64,000 nt of DNA from Haloimpatiens sp042688525. Its GTDB lineage: Bacteria; Bacillota; Clostridia; Clostridiales; Clostridiaceae. The DNA is taken from positions 3,224,001-3,288,000 of the forward strand of contig NZ_JBHWAB010000001.1 in assembly GCF_042688525.2 (NCBI RefSeq), written 5' to 3'. Each line of letters begins with the position of its first letter. Position 1 is the first letter of the stretch. The translations under genes were made by a program, and so were the position numbers. A model generated the notes under the pieces. The model saw only the letters and a program-made list of their open reading frames with translations, was not told the origin of the DNA and did no database searches. Of this stretch, positions 15,074-23,211 are shown in pieces.

Positions 15074-16225
15074 TTATGCCTTAAATACATTTCTGCCTTC
15101 AACTATGGTATTTTTTACATTAAAATCATTATCAAATAAAGTTATATCTGCATATTTTCCCTTTTCTATACTTCCTCTTTCTTTGTCTATTCCAATACTT
15201 TTAGCTGGATTTAAAGAAGCCATATTTACAGCTTCATAAATTTTCAAATCTGTATTTTCCATAAAATTTTTCACTGCTCTGTTCAATGTCAAAATACTTC
15301 CTGCTAATGTACCATCTTCTAATCTTGCAGAATTATTTTTTACAATAACCTTTTGACCCCCTAACTCTGATACTCCATCTCTTAAGCATCCTGCACGCAT
15401 GCTATCAGTTATCAAAATTATTTTTTCCTTACCTTTTTCTTTAAGAATTATATTAAATACAGCTGGATGAACATGTATAGTATCTGCTATTAATTCACAA
15501 TATATATCACTATTAAATGCAGCTCCTACAATGCCTGGTTCTCTATGTCTTAAAGGAGTCATAGCATTAAAAAGATGTGTAGCATGACTTATTCCTTTTT
15601 CTACAGAATCCACAGCTTGTTCATATGAAGCATCTGAATGTCCTATAGACATTACTATATTTGTGTTTTGTTTTACCTTTGAAATAAAATCAAAATTTTC
15701 ATCTTCCTCTGGTGCTAATGTGATTATCTTTACTACATTTTTATATGGTTCTATAAAACTATACTCTGGTTTTTTTATATAATCTTCCTTTTGTGCTCCT
15801 TTGTACTTTTTATTTATAAAAGGTCCCTCCACATGTGCTCCTAACACCTTTGCTCCATGTAGTTGTAAGTTCATACATTGTTTCATAACATCTAAAGCAC
15901 TATAAATTTTTTCTTTACTCATGGTCATAGTTGTTGGTAAAAATCCCGTAACCCCATTTTGAGTTATTACTTTACTTATAGTTTCTAGGGCTTCTACTGT
16001 TCCATCCATAGCATCATATCCGCCTGATCCATGAATATGTACATCAATAAACCCTGGTGAAACATATAAATCTTTTGCATCTATTATTTCTACATTTTCA
16101 CTTTTTTTTAAAATTTCAAACTCGCTTTTATTAATAATATCTATAATTTTTTCATTAAAAAGTAATACTTTTTCATAAAGAACATCATTTTTTGTTATTA
16201 TTTTTCCATTAATTATAGCCTTCAC
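15074..16225 (-). CDS. nagA: N-acetylglucosamine-6-phosphate deacetylase
   Basis: NagA removes acetate from GlcNAc-6-P. The 383-residue amidohydrolase has SPGFIDVHIHGSGGYDAMDG near residue 55, the metal-binding GAHVEGPFINKKYKGAQ, SIGHSDASY, ATHLFNAMTPLRHREPG and the catalytic Asp in ITDSMRAG. It starts with GTG after AAAGGATG. A repeat element separates it from murQ. It receives GlcNAc-6-P from MurQ here and from NanE encoded near 2 kb. Confidence 0.95.
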   Translation of the reverse strand: MKAIINGKIITKNDVLYEKVLLFNEKIIDIINKSEFEILKKSENVEIIDAKDLYVSPGFIDVHIHGSGGYDAMDGTVEALETISKVITQNGVTGFLPTTMTMSKEKIYSALDVMKQCMNLQLHGAKVLGAHVEGPFINKKYKGAQKEDYIKKPEYSFIEPYKNVVKIITLAPEEDENFDFISKVKQNTNIVMSIGHSDASYEQAVDSVEKGISHATHLFNAMTPLRHREPGIVGAAFNSDIYCELIADTIHVHPAVFNIILKEKGKEKIILITDSMRAGCLRDGVSELGGQKVIVKNNSARLEDGTLAGSILTLNRAVKNFMENTDLKIYEAVNMASLNPAKSIGIDKERGSIEKGKYADITLFDNDFNVKNTIVEGRNVFKA

Positions 16226-16244
16226 GTTTTCACATCCTTTTTAT

Positions 16245-16385
16245 AAAGTATAAAGATTAAAGTTAAAAGAACAAATAACAATATTTTTCTTATAGAAAAA
16301 CTTTTATTCAATTTATAATTAATCCATTTTCAAAAACTTACTTTTGAAAATCTTCCTTATTTATTCTTTATACTTTAAACTTTTT
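16245..16385. repeat. AAAGTATAAAG-type inverted repeat element between murQ and nagA
   Basis: The left end AAAGTATAAAGATTAAAG and the right end CTTTATACTTTAAACTTTTT are inverted with respect to each other, and the interior carries two further stems (TTTTTCTTATAGAAAAA and TTTTCAAAAACTTACTTTTGAAAA). A related, longer element is at 20066-20377, and a half copy near 42612. It lies within an operon and so must allow read-through. Confidence 0.55.
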
Positions 16386-16412
16386 ACTCTATCTCTGTTT
16401 TAAAAAATAAAT

Positions 16413-17291
16413 TTAATTAAATTTATTTAAAGCTTTCCCTACTATACCTTTATTGGCTTTCAGTAAAACTTTAGCCTCATCAACATTTACCCCTTTTTTT
16501 ATAACCACAATAGCAGTTTTAGGATCATAATCAGTTTTTTTCAAAACTTCCTCCACTACCTTATAGTCAGCCTCTGTAGCTAACTGTACTATTTCTTTTA
16601 TTCTATTTTTAAGCTTTGCATTTATAGGTCTTACATTCACCATAAGATTTGAATATGTTTTTCCCATCTTTATCATTGCAGTAGTACTTAACATATTTAA
16701 TATCATCTTTTGAGCTGTCCCTGCTTTCATTCTTGTAGATCCCATTATAACTTCAGCACCCACATCTACTGATATAGTTAAATCACATATATCCTTTATT
16801 TTTCCGTTATCATTACACATAACACATATAGCCCTGCATCCAATTTTTTTACCATATGAAATTGCCGCTTTTACATAAGGAGTATTTCCACTAGCTGTTA
16901 TCCCAACTAAAATATCTCTACTATTCACATCTTTCTTTTTTAAATCTTCCACAGCTAATTCTTCATTATCTTCTGTATGCTCTAACCAACCCCTTAAAGC
17001 CTCATCTCCACCTGAAATAATTCCTTGTACCATAGAATCATCTACTCCAAAAGTTGGTGGACATTCTGAAGCATCTATTACTCCCATTTTTCCACTGGTT
17101 CCACTTCCTACATATATAAGTCTTCCACCTTTTTCTAAACTCTTTACTATTAAATCTACTGCTTTAGATATATTCTTCAACTGTTTCTCTACACAATATG
17201 CAACTTTTTTATCTTCATCATTTATCTTCTTTAATATATCTATTGTACTTAAATTATCTAAATCTAAGGTATTTAGATTTCTTTGTCCCAC
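16413..17291 (-). CDS. murQ: N-acetylmuramic acid 6-phosphate etherase
   Basis: MurQ splits the lactyl ether of MurNAc-6-P to give GlcNAc-6-P and D-lactate in cell-wall recycling. The 292-residue protein has a SIS domain with GSGTSGKMGVIDASECPPTFG (the Glu of SECPPTFG is catalytic) and STRMKAGTAQKMILNMLST. It starts with GTG after AAAGGAG and lies 17 bases after the gntR gene. A MurNAc PTS (murP) is not adjacent, so MurNAc-6-P must come from another transporter or from the EIIBC at 2.5-4.0 kb. Confidence 0.94.
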   Translation of the reverse strand: MGQRNLNTLDLDNLSTIDILKKINDEDKKVAYCVEKQLKNISKAVDLIVKSLEKGGRLIYVGSGTSGKMGVIDASECPPTFGVDDSMVQGIISGGDEALRGWLEHTEDNEELAVEDLKKKDVNSRDILVGITASGNTPYVKAAISYGKKIGCRAICVMCNDNGKIKDICDLTISVDVGAEVIMGSTRMKAGTAQKMILNMLSTTAMIKMGKTYSNLMVNVRPINAKLKNRIKEIVQLATEADYKVVEEVLKKTDYDPKTAIVVIKKGVNVDEAKVLLKANKGIVGKALNKFN

Positions 17292-17308
17292 GTTCTTATT
17301 CTCCTTTC

Positions 17309-18040
17309 TTAGGTTAATATTATTTCATACTTATACCTATCACTTCTATATATTGCTTTTGTATATTCTATAGGTTTTTCATTTTGTATATATGTATTTC
17401 TTCTAAACATAAGCGCTAGTGCATTAGCTGGTTGATTTAATAATTTACTTTCATATTCATTAAGCATTATAGGTTCTATAGTTTGTTTAGCTTGTTCAGG
17501 GCAATATCCGTATTTATCTCTAAAAATATTATATAAAGATTTACCTTCTACCATTTCTACTGTCATATCTGAAAACATATGATGTGAAAGCCATACTGTT
17601 TCTATAGCAAGAGGTTCATTTGCACTTATTCTTAATCTTTTTATTTCTATAACTTTATCTTCTGTATCTTTCATATTAAGCATAATCTTATTTTGTTTAG
17701 TTGCTTCTTTTATTTGAAATGACAATATCTTAGTATCTGTCTTTAATCCCTTTTCTTTCATTTCTTCTGTGAAACTTTTTAACTGTGATATCTCATGCTT
17801 TTCTTTTGGCTTTGTGACAAATGTACCTTTTCCCTGCTCTCTATATAATATTCCCTCATTTACAAGACCCATTATTGCTTTATTTACAGTCATTCTACTA
17901 ACGCTTTGCATTTCACACAATTCTCTTTCTGTTGGTATAGCATCTCCTGGCTTTAATTCTTCATTTTCTATCATCTCTTGTATTATTTCTTTTATTTGAT
18001 AATACAGTGGCAGCGGATTGCTTTTTGAAACCTTTTTCAA
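17309..18040 (-). CDS. GntR-family regulator with UTRA domain (amino-sugar catabolism)
   Basis: A 243-residue HutC-subfamily protein: winged helix at residues ~10-75 (IPTERELCEMQSVSRMTVNKAIMGLVNEGILYREQGKGTFV) and a ligand-binding UTRA domain at ~95-235. Being first in the murQ-nagA-nagB operon, it most likely acts like NagR/DasR and responds to GlcNAc-6-P or GlcN-6-P. It starts with TTG after GGGAGG. The upstream region has AATGTAGTCATAACATT (18061-18077), with inverted ends AATGT/ACATT, as a possible operator. Confidence 0.85.
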   Translation of the reverse strand: MKKVSKSNPLPLYYQIKEIIQEMIENEELKPGDAIPTERELCEMQSVSRMTVNKAIMGLVNEGILYREQGKGTFVTKPKEKHEISQLKSFTEEMKEKGLKTDTKILSFQIKEATKQNKIMLNMKDTEDKVIEIKRLRISANEPLAIETVWLSHHMFSDMTVEMVEGKSLYNIFRDKYGYCPEQAKQTIEPIMLNEYESKLLNQPANALALMFRRNTYIQNEKPIEYTKAIYRSDRYKYEIILT

Positions 18041-18078
18041 ATTAATAACCTCCCTTGTATAATGTAGTCATAACATTC

Positions 18079-18191
18079 AATAGAAAACTATCTATTATTC
18101 TAACGAACATTACGACAAATCTTTTTATTATTATTCTAATTATTTCTGCCCGATAGGGCGTTCATTTTACATCTAAACTAAGTTTTCTATT
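18079..18191. repeat. Inverted pair AATAGAAAACT / AGTTTTCTATT upstream of the gntR gene
   Basis: An 11-bp sequence at 18079-18089 recurs in inverted form at 18181-18191. Between them lies a small GC-rich hairpin, GCCCGATAGGGC (18148-18159). The pair may be the ends of a small mobile remnant or sites for DNA looping by the operon's regulator. It ends about 45 bases before the IS110 leader. Confidence 0.4.
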
Positions 18192-18247
18192 AAAGTCAAA
18201 TTGAAACCTATACAGTTAAATATTTTGGTATAATATCTCCTGAATAG

Positions 18248-18412
18248 AGGATAGATGTACACCTCCTGGGAGTGACTCTGTCGAGTCATTTATACCCGTG
18301 AATTAGCGTATCATTCCATCAGTGAGAACTCTATGTTTAGCTGGTTGGGTTTCCTTTTGGGAATTACCCGTGTCACAAACAAGGTTATAGAATTACTGAT
18401 AGAAATGGAATA
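18248..18412 (+). ncRNA. Candidate IS110 bridge RNA in the left-end leader
   Basis: The leader is noncoding, richer in G and C than its surroundings, and strongly structured. TGACTC-TGTC-GAGTCA (18273-18288) makes a hairpin. ATTCCAT (18313-18319) pairs with ATGGAAT (18405-18411), CAGT (18320-18323) with ACTG (18395-18398), and AACTCTAT with ATAGAATT, closing a long arm that encloses a GGGT/ACCC hairpin (18347-18369). In IS110 elements such a leader RNA guides the recombinase with two loops. That assignment is inferred from position and structure. Confidence 0.5.
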
Positions 18413-18447
18413 TCTATTCTATCTCAAAAATAAAGGAGATAATACAC

Positions 18448-19742
18448 ATGAGTAAATTTTTATATAAACCAACAGTTGGAATTGATGTATCAGCAGATTT
18501 TTCAGTAGTAGCTATTCTGGCACCTAACGGTGAAATTTACAGAAAGCCTTTTAAGATTAAACATAATAGAGATGGTTTTGATTACCTAGTAGATCAAATA
18601 AAAAAAGCGGAAGAAGGTTTAACATGAAAACTGGCATTTTCATGGAATCTACTGGTGTTTATCACCTTACTCTTTTCCACTTTCTTAAAGATAAGTTCGA
18701 AACATTTATCTTTAATCCACTCATTACTAATAGTAACAAAAATAGTGGAATAAGAAAAGTGAAAAATGATAAAAGTGATGCAATATCCATCGCTAAAATA
18801 GGTAAATTTCAATCTGTTAAATGTTCTTCTGCATTCGATGTTGAAATTTATACCTTAAAATCTCTCTGCAGAGACTACTATAAATTAACAGATACTAAAT
18901 CTACTTATAAGAAAAAATTATCTACTGACTTAAGAGTTATTTTTCCTGGATACAATTCCGTATTTTCAAATATTACGTGTAAAACTTCTTTAGCTATACT
19001 TAAGCAATTTACTAGTCCACAAGCCATTCTTGATGCAGATAGAGAGATTTTGATAGAAATCATTTCTAGCAATTCAAGAAAAGGACTAAACTATAGTGAA
19101 AATCTTTATAAAAAACTGATTCTTATTTCCCAAGAAGCACTCTATATTGGGATAAAGTCGTCTAGCTTATTTGTAAAAATCACTAATACAATTTCATTGA
19201 TAGAAACCTTAGAAACTCAACTTGAATGTTTGCTGAAGGAAATACATTCACTTATAAAAAGCCGTAGGCTTCCAGAGACATTTATTAAAAACATCCAATT
19301 AATATACTCAATACCTGGTATTGGTGAATTAACAGCAATAACTATAATGAGTGAAATTGGTGACATCAACGGTTTTCTTAAGCCTAAGCATTTAATTGCA
19401 TATTTTGGTATCGATCCTTCTGTTAATCAATCAGGCAAATTCAACAGTGATAGAAATAAAATGTCTAAGCGTGGTACCAGAATCGGACGCCGAGCCTTAT
19501 ATGCTATCGCATTAGCATCCGTGAGAACTAACAAAAATGGTAAACCTAACAATGAAGTTTTGCTTAAATACTACAAAGAAAATCTTAAAGGTAAAAAGAA
19601 AAAAGTGGCTTTAGGTGCTGTTATGAACAAACTAATCAAGTACATATTCTCGGTTCTTAAAAACCAGAAACCTTTTGAGATTAGAGATCCTAAGATACAC
19701 GAGAAAATGTATCTTCAAAATCAATGTAAAACAGTAGCCTAA
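18448..19742 (+). pseudogene. IS110-family DEDD transposase, frameshifted
   Basis: The first frame starts at ATG 18448 (ribosome binding site AAAGGAG) with KPTVGIDVSADFSVVAIL, which holds the first catalytic Asp, and ends at TGA 18625-18627. The second frame opens at 18624 and carries the rest: FMESTGVYH with the catalytic Glu, NDKSDAISIAK, and the C-terminal domain IYSIPGIGELTAITIMSEIG...HLIAYFGIDPS. Adding one A within GAAGAAGG restores KKAEERFNMKTGIF, so a one-base deletion is the simplest reading. A -1 slip at AAAAAAA (18600-18606) could also join the frames. Confidence 0.8.
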
Positions 19743-20103
19743 TCGGCTTTAAACCCAAATAATAAATTAGAGAGCTATTGTTCGTATTTTTACAATAGCT
19801 AGCTTTGCTATACCCTAATTTAAAAATAAATTTTTTTAAAAAAACTATTGACTATTACTAGCTGGTCTAATTTACTTACTTCTCAATATATTATTAAGTT
19901 TTTTAAATTCAAACTTTAAATAAATTCTATAAAGCCTATCTTTTATATGTTATTATATCATATATATGATATGTTGTATATACCAATTTTGAACTTAGAG
20001 AATAAGTATATGAAGCTAGTAAATTTAAAACATAAAAATTCATCTTGATAATAAGATTCTTAGATAAAGTAAAAAGTATAAAGTTAAAAGAACAAATAAG
20101 GAT

Positions 20104-20169
20104 GGGGCTGTCGCACTAAGAATAAATGCTACAATATATTGTATGTAAATTTCTTAATGTGATAGCCCC
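20104..20169. repeat. 66-bp element with 17-bp ends GGGGCTGTCGCACTAAG
   Basis: The ends GGGGCTGTCGCACTAAG and CTTAATGTGATAGCCCC are inverted and match at 14 of 17 positions. The centre contains the palindrome TACAATATATTGTA. GGGGCTGTCGCA-type ends are common at the tips of insertion sequences in Firmicutes, so this is probably a non-autonomous derivative. Confidence 0.55.
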
Positions 20170-20240
20170 TTTTATTAATATAAATTTAAGCAAAGCTTTA
20201 ATTTATAACTAAACTTTTGCAGTAAGAAAAGTATGTATTT

Positions 20241-20314
20241 TGCCATCAAATAAAAATCGTATAAGAAATGGAAGTGAAGGATTACTGTTCTTATACCAAT
20301 TTTTATTTGATGGC
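20241..20314. terminator. Very long hairpin downstream of the response regulator gene
   Basis: TGCCATCAAATAAAAAT (20241-20257) pairs with ATTTTTATTTGATGGCA (20298-20314), and TATAAGAA with TTCTTATA inside, leaving a short loop: about 25 paired bases. It lies 70 bases beyond the end of the regulator gene and may terminate that operon, or be another small mobile palindrome. Confidence 0.45.
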
Positions 20315-20382
20315 AGCATTAACTTATGGCAAAGGATCACTTTATTCCTTCTCTATTCTTTATACTTTTTATTTTTTTTAAC

Positions 20383-21126
20383 CTAAAATCCGAATATTTT
20401 TTTCATATGCTCATACTTTTCATGAGTAAGAAGAGCATCTTTATCAGTATCTCTAAGTTTTACAATATAAGTCCACCTACCGTATGGATATATCTTTTTT
20501 ATCATAGAAAGATTAATAATGTAAGATTTATGACTTCTAAAAAATTGTGTTTTATCAAGCTTATCTTCTAAAGCACTTAAAGATTCAGAAGTTGTATAAT
20601 TATTATCTATAGTATATATAACTGTTGTTCTATCTTCTCTTTGAATTATAATTATATCCTTTGTATCTACAAAACTTAATCCCTCTTTGTTTTTTATTAA
20701 AATTTTATCTAATCCTTTTTCGTGGCGTATTATTTTATTTATACTTTGTTCTTCTTTTAAATGTCTTGTGTCTTTAACTTTATAAAGTGTTTGGTGAATT
20801 CTTTCTATTTTAAAAGGCTTTGTTATATAATCAAAAGCATAGAGTTCAAAAGCTTCTGGCATATATTCATTATGTCCTGTAGCAAATATAATAATGATTT
20901 GTGGGTCTATGTCTAATATTCTTTTTGCACATTCTACTCCACTTAACTTTGGCATTTCAACATCGATGAATACTACATCAGGATGAAGTTTCTCCACAAG
21001 ATTGATAACTTCTTCTCCATTTTTAGCTTCGTCTATAACTTCAAAGCCATCAACTTTTTGTATAGCTTTTTTCAAAACCATTCTTATACCAGGCTCATCA
21101 TCGCAAACTAATACTTTTATCTCCAC
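20383..21126 (-). CDS. LytTR-family response regulator
   Basis: The receiver domain (residues ~1-120) has the acidic pair in VLVCDDEPG, the phosphorylated Asp in VVFIDVEMP and the Lys in DYITKPF. A LytTR DNA-binding domain follows (~140-245; DIIIIQREDRTTVIYT, FFRSHKSYIINLSMI, LLTHEKY). The GTG at 21126 is eight bases from AGGAGG, whereas the in-frame GTG at 21135 touches it; the shorter start also leaves only a 10-base overlap with the upstream gene. The partner kinase is probably the one at 23212, at the head of the same cluster. Confidence 0.88.
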   Translation of the reverse strand: MEIKVLVCDDEPGIRMVLKKAIQKVDGFEVIDEAKNGEEVINLVEKLHPDVVFIDVEMPKLSGVECAKRILDIDPQIIIIFATGHNEYMPEAFELYAFDYITKPFKIERIHQTLYKVKDTRHLKEEQSINKIIRHEKGLDKILIKNKEGLSFVDTKDIIIIQREDRTTVIYTIDNNYTTSESLSALEDKLDKTQFFRSHKSYIINLSMIKKIYPYGRWTYIVKLRDTDKDALLTHEKYEHMKKIFGF

Positions 21127-21545
21127 CTTCTGCACCTCCTTCTAATTTTAGCTTTTGGTTTACCTAAAATCTCGGAGTATATAATTCCTTTTTTAAAAGC
21201 TTCTTCATCAAATTCTAACTCATCAAGTATTATGTCGTTGTTTTCTTCTATTTCATATGATGAATCATTTGAATCACTACTTAGACTGCTATTTAAACTA
21301 TTATTTGAGCTAACTTTAAATTTAGCATTTTCATAGGTATCAACTAAATTTCCATTAGTAGGTTTTAAATTAATTTTTATTTTCTCTTTATTAATAGATT
21401 TATCAATATTATCCTTTATACTAGTTTTAGTATTTTTTTTACCTTTTATCTTATCCCTTAATGAATCAAAAGATTTTGAACCTGCTCCTTCTACTGCAAG
21501 TTCTATCACATCTCCTATTAACTCACCAATAAAATCCATACTCAC
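21117..21545 (-). CDS. Hypothetical protein in the YqfB position of the flotillin operon
   Basis: Not recognised. The 142 residues begin with an amphipathic segment (MSMDFIGELIGDVIELAVEG), continue with a basic, lysine-rich middle (~30-65), a Ser/Asn-rich low-complexity stretch (NNSLNSSLSSDSNDSSYE, ~80-100) and an acidic part, and end very basic (KPKAKIRRRCRRWR). It follows floA by seven bases and overlaps the response regulator gene. The place corresponds to yqfB in the Bacillus yqeZ-floA-yqfB operon but no similarity is evident. A peripheral membrane role is possible. Confidence 0.65.
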   Translation of the reverse strand: MSMDFIGELIGDVIELAVEGAGSKSFDSLRDKIKGKKNTKTSIKDNIDKSINKEKIKINLKPTNGNLVDTYENAKFKVSSNNSLNSSLSSDSNDSSYEIEENNDIILDELEFDEEAFKKGIIYSEILGKPKAKIRRRCRRWR

Positions 21546-21552
21546 TCACCAC

Positions 21553-22539
21553 TTACTTATTTTTTTGTTTGTTATTTTCACTAATTTTTTTGCTGCTGTT
21601 TCCACTCTTAGAAATAGATTGTCTCATTTTAGTGTCTGATATAACATTTTCCATATCATAGTAATCCATTACTCCAAGATTACCTTCTTTAAGTGCTTCA
21701 GCTATAGCTTTTGGTATTTGTGCTTGTGCTTCTACAAGAGCAGCTCTCATTTCTTGCTCTGTTGCAACAGCCATTCCTCTTCTTTCTTCTGCTTTTGCTT
21801 GAGCTATATTTTTATCTGCTTCAGCTTGAAGTGACTGTAGCTGTGCGCCTATATTTCTTCCAATATCAATATCTGCTATATCTATAGATAATATTTCAAA
21901 AGCAGTACCTGCATCTAATCCCTTTGATAAAACTGTTTGAGAAATTTTGTCTGGGTTTTCCAAAACTTCTTTATGTGATACAGCACTACCTACAGTGGTA
22001 ACTACACCTTCACCTACTCTTGCAAGTACCGTAGCTTCTCCAGATCCACCTATTAATCTATCTAAGTTTGCTCTAACTGTTACTCTTGCTTTTGTAAGTA
22101 ATTCAATACCATCTTTTGCTACTGCTGAAATACTTGGTGTTTCAATTACTTTTGGATTAACGCTCATCTTTACAGCATCTAAAACATCTCTACCTGCTAA
22201 GTCAATAGCTGCTGCTCTCTCAAATGGCAATTTAAAATCTGCTCTGTGAGCTGCAATAAGAGCATCTACAACTCTATCTACATTTCCACCTGCTAGATAA
22301 TGTGCTTCAAGTTGGTTTACCTTAACTCCAAGTCCTGCCTTTGTTGCTTTTATTAAAGGATGTACGATTCTCTTTGGAACAACTCTTCTAAGTCTCATTC
22401 CAACTAAATTACCTATACTTAATTTAACTCCTGCTGCTAAAGCTGAAATCCAAAGTCCAAGTGGTACAAAGCTGAAAAATAAAGCTAATACAGTTATAAT
22501 CGCAGCTAAACTTATTATTATACCTATCATATTATTCAT
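21553..22539 (-). CDS. floA: Flotillin-like protein FloA
   Basis: FloA organises functional membrane microdomains. The 328-residue protein starts with a hydrophobic hairpin-like segment (IGIIISLAAIITVLALFFSFVPLGLWISAL), followed by the SPFH core and a helical C-terminal part with Ala/Glu-rich coiled coil (AEADKNIAQAKAEERRGMAVATEQEMRAALVEAQAQIPKAIAEAL). Length and sequence match the YqfA/FloA family well. The ATG at 22539 follows GGAGGGAG; the longer frame to 22569 has none. It is co-transcribed with nfeD upstream, the usual partner. Confidence 0.93.
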   Translation of the reverse strand: MNNMIGIIISLAAIITVLALFFSFVPLGLWISALAAGVKLSIGNLVGMRLRRVVPKRIVHPLIKATKAGLGVKVNQLEAHYLAGGNVDRVVDALIAAHRADFKLPFERAAAIDLAGRDVLDAVKMSVNPKVIETPSISAVAKDGIELLTKARVTVRANLDRLIGGSGEATVLARVGEGVVTTVGSAVSHKEVLENPDKISQTVLSKGLDAGTAFEILSIDIADIDIGRNIGAQLQSLQAEADKNIAQAKAEERRGMAVATEQEMRAALVEAQAQIPKAIAEALKEGNLGVMDYYDMENVISDTKMRQSISKSGNSSKKISENNKQKNK

Positions 22540-22582
22540 ATAAATTCTCCCTCCAATATAATTAATCATTTCACTTTTTCAT

Positions 22583-23071
22583 TTAATCAATTTCTTTTAC
22601 TACTATACGTCTTCCTTCAACTTTTATTATTTTCACTTTCTTTTGTCTTTGTATATAATCTCCTTCTGAAACTACATCAAGTTTTATACCATCAAAATCT
22701 GCAGTACCTGAAGGTCTTAAAACTGTTTTTGTTATACCTTCTTTATTAAGGAAAAATTCAAGGTCTTCTGAACATATATATCCATTTTCTTTCTTTTGTG
22801 TTTGATCTAAAACAAGACTTTTTGAAAGTTTTCCTTTAGAAACTGATTTAAGCACTATTGTAAGAAGTACACCTAAAACAGTTAATATAATAATAAACAT
22901 CAGCATTGCTTGTACTACAGTTTTGGCACTAAATACTATACCTATTATGAGTAGTATGCCTCCTGTTATGCCAGGAACACCAAAACCAGGATGAAACATT
23001 TCAACTACCATGAGTGCAAAACCTACAATAAAACATATTATAGATAACATTGAAATATCAAAAGGTACCAC
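22583..23071 (-). CDS. NfeD-family membrane protein
   Basis: A 162-residue short NfeD protein. Three hydrophobic segments occupy residues ~8-80 (including MFHPGFGVPGITGGILLIIGIVF), followed by a soluble OB-fold domain (TVLRPSGTADFDGIKLDVVSEGDYI...VKIIKVEGRRIVV), which is the NfeD C-terminal signature. NfeD proteins act with the adjacent SPFH/flotillin protein in membrane stress responses. It starts with GTG. It lies between the sensor kinase gene and floA. Confidence 0.9.
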   Translation of the reverse strand: MVPFDISMLSIICFIVGFALMVVEMFHPGFGVPGITGGILLIIGIVFSAKTVVQAMLMFIIILTVLGVLLTIVLKSVSKGKLSKSLVLDQTQKKENGYICSEDLEFFLNKEGITKTVLRPSGTADFDGIKLDVVSEGDYIQRQKKVKIIKVEGRRIVVKEID

Positions 23072-23211
23072 TGTATCACCTGCTTTCTATTTTTTTAATA
23101 TGCTTCTTTACATATAACATACTATTTTTACTTACTTTATTAAATATAAAACTGCTGAAACATACAAATCAAAGTCTAAACTGTCATTTTAAAAAGCAAA
23201 AGTACATAACC

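Larger units (their letters stand above)
18236..19810 (+). mobile_element. IS110-family insertion sequence (approximate limits)
   Basis: The element consists of a ~210-base structured leader, a transposase frame and a short 3' tail with a hairpin (AGCTATTGT 19773-19781 against ACAATAGCT 19792-19800). A long leader and short tail fit the IS110 group, where the bridge RNA is made from the left end. IS110 elements leave no clear terminal inverted repeats or target duplication, so the exact ends cannot be set from one copy. Confidence 0.7.
20066..20377. repeat. AAAGTATAAAG-type inverted repeat element carrying two nested stems
   Basis: The left end AAAGTATAAAGTTAAAAGAACAAATA matches the left end of the element at 16245; the right end TATTCTTTATACTTTTTATT is its inverse. 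Two separate inverted repeats (20104-20169 and 20241-20314) lie inside, suggesting repeated insertion. The stretch 19811-20065 to its left holds nothing recognisable. Confidence 0.5.

Noticed and set aside
18594..18812. A 72-residue minus-strand frame over the transposase
   Set aside because: It overlaps conserved catalytic motifs of the IS110 transposase on the other strand.
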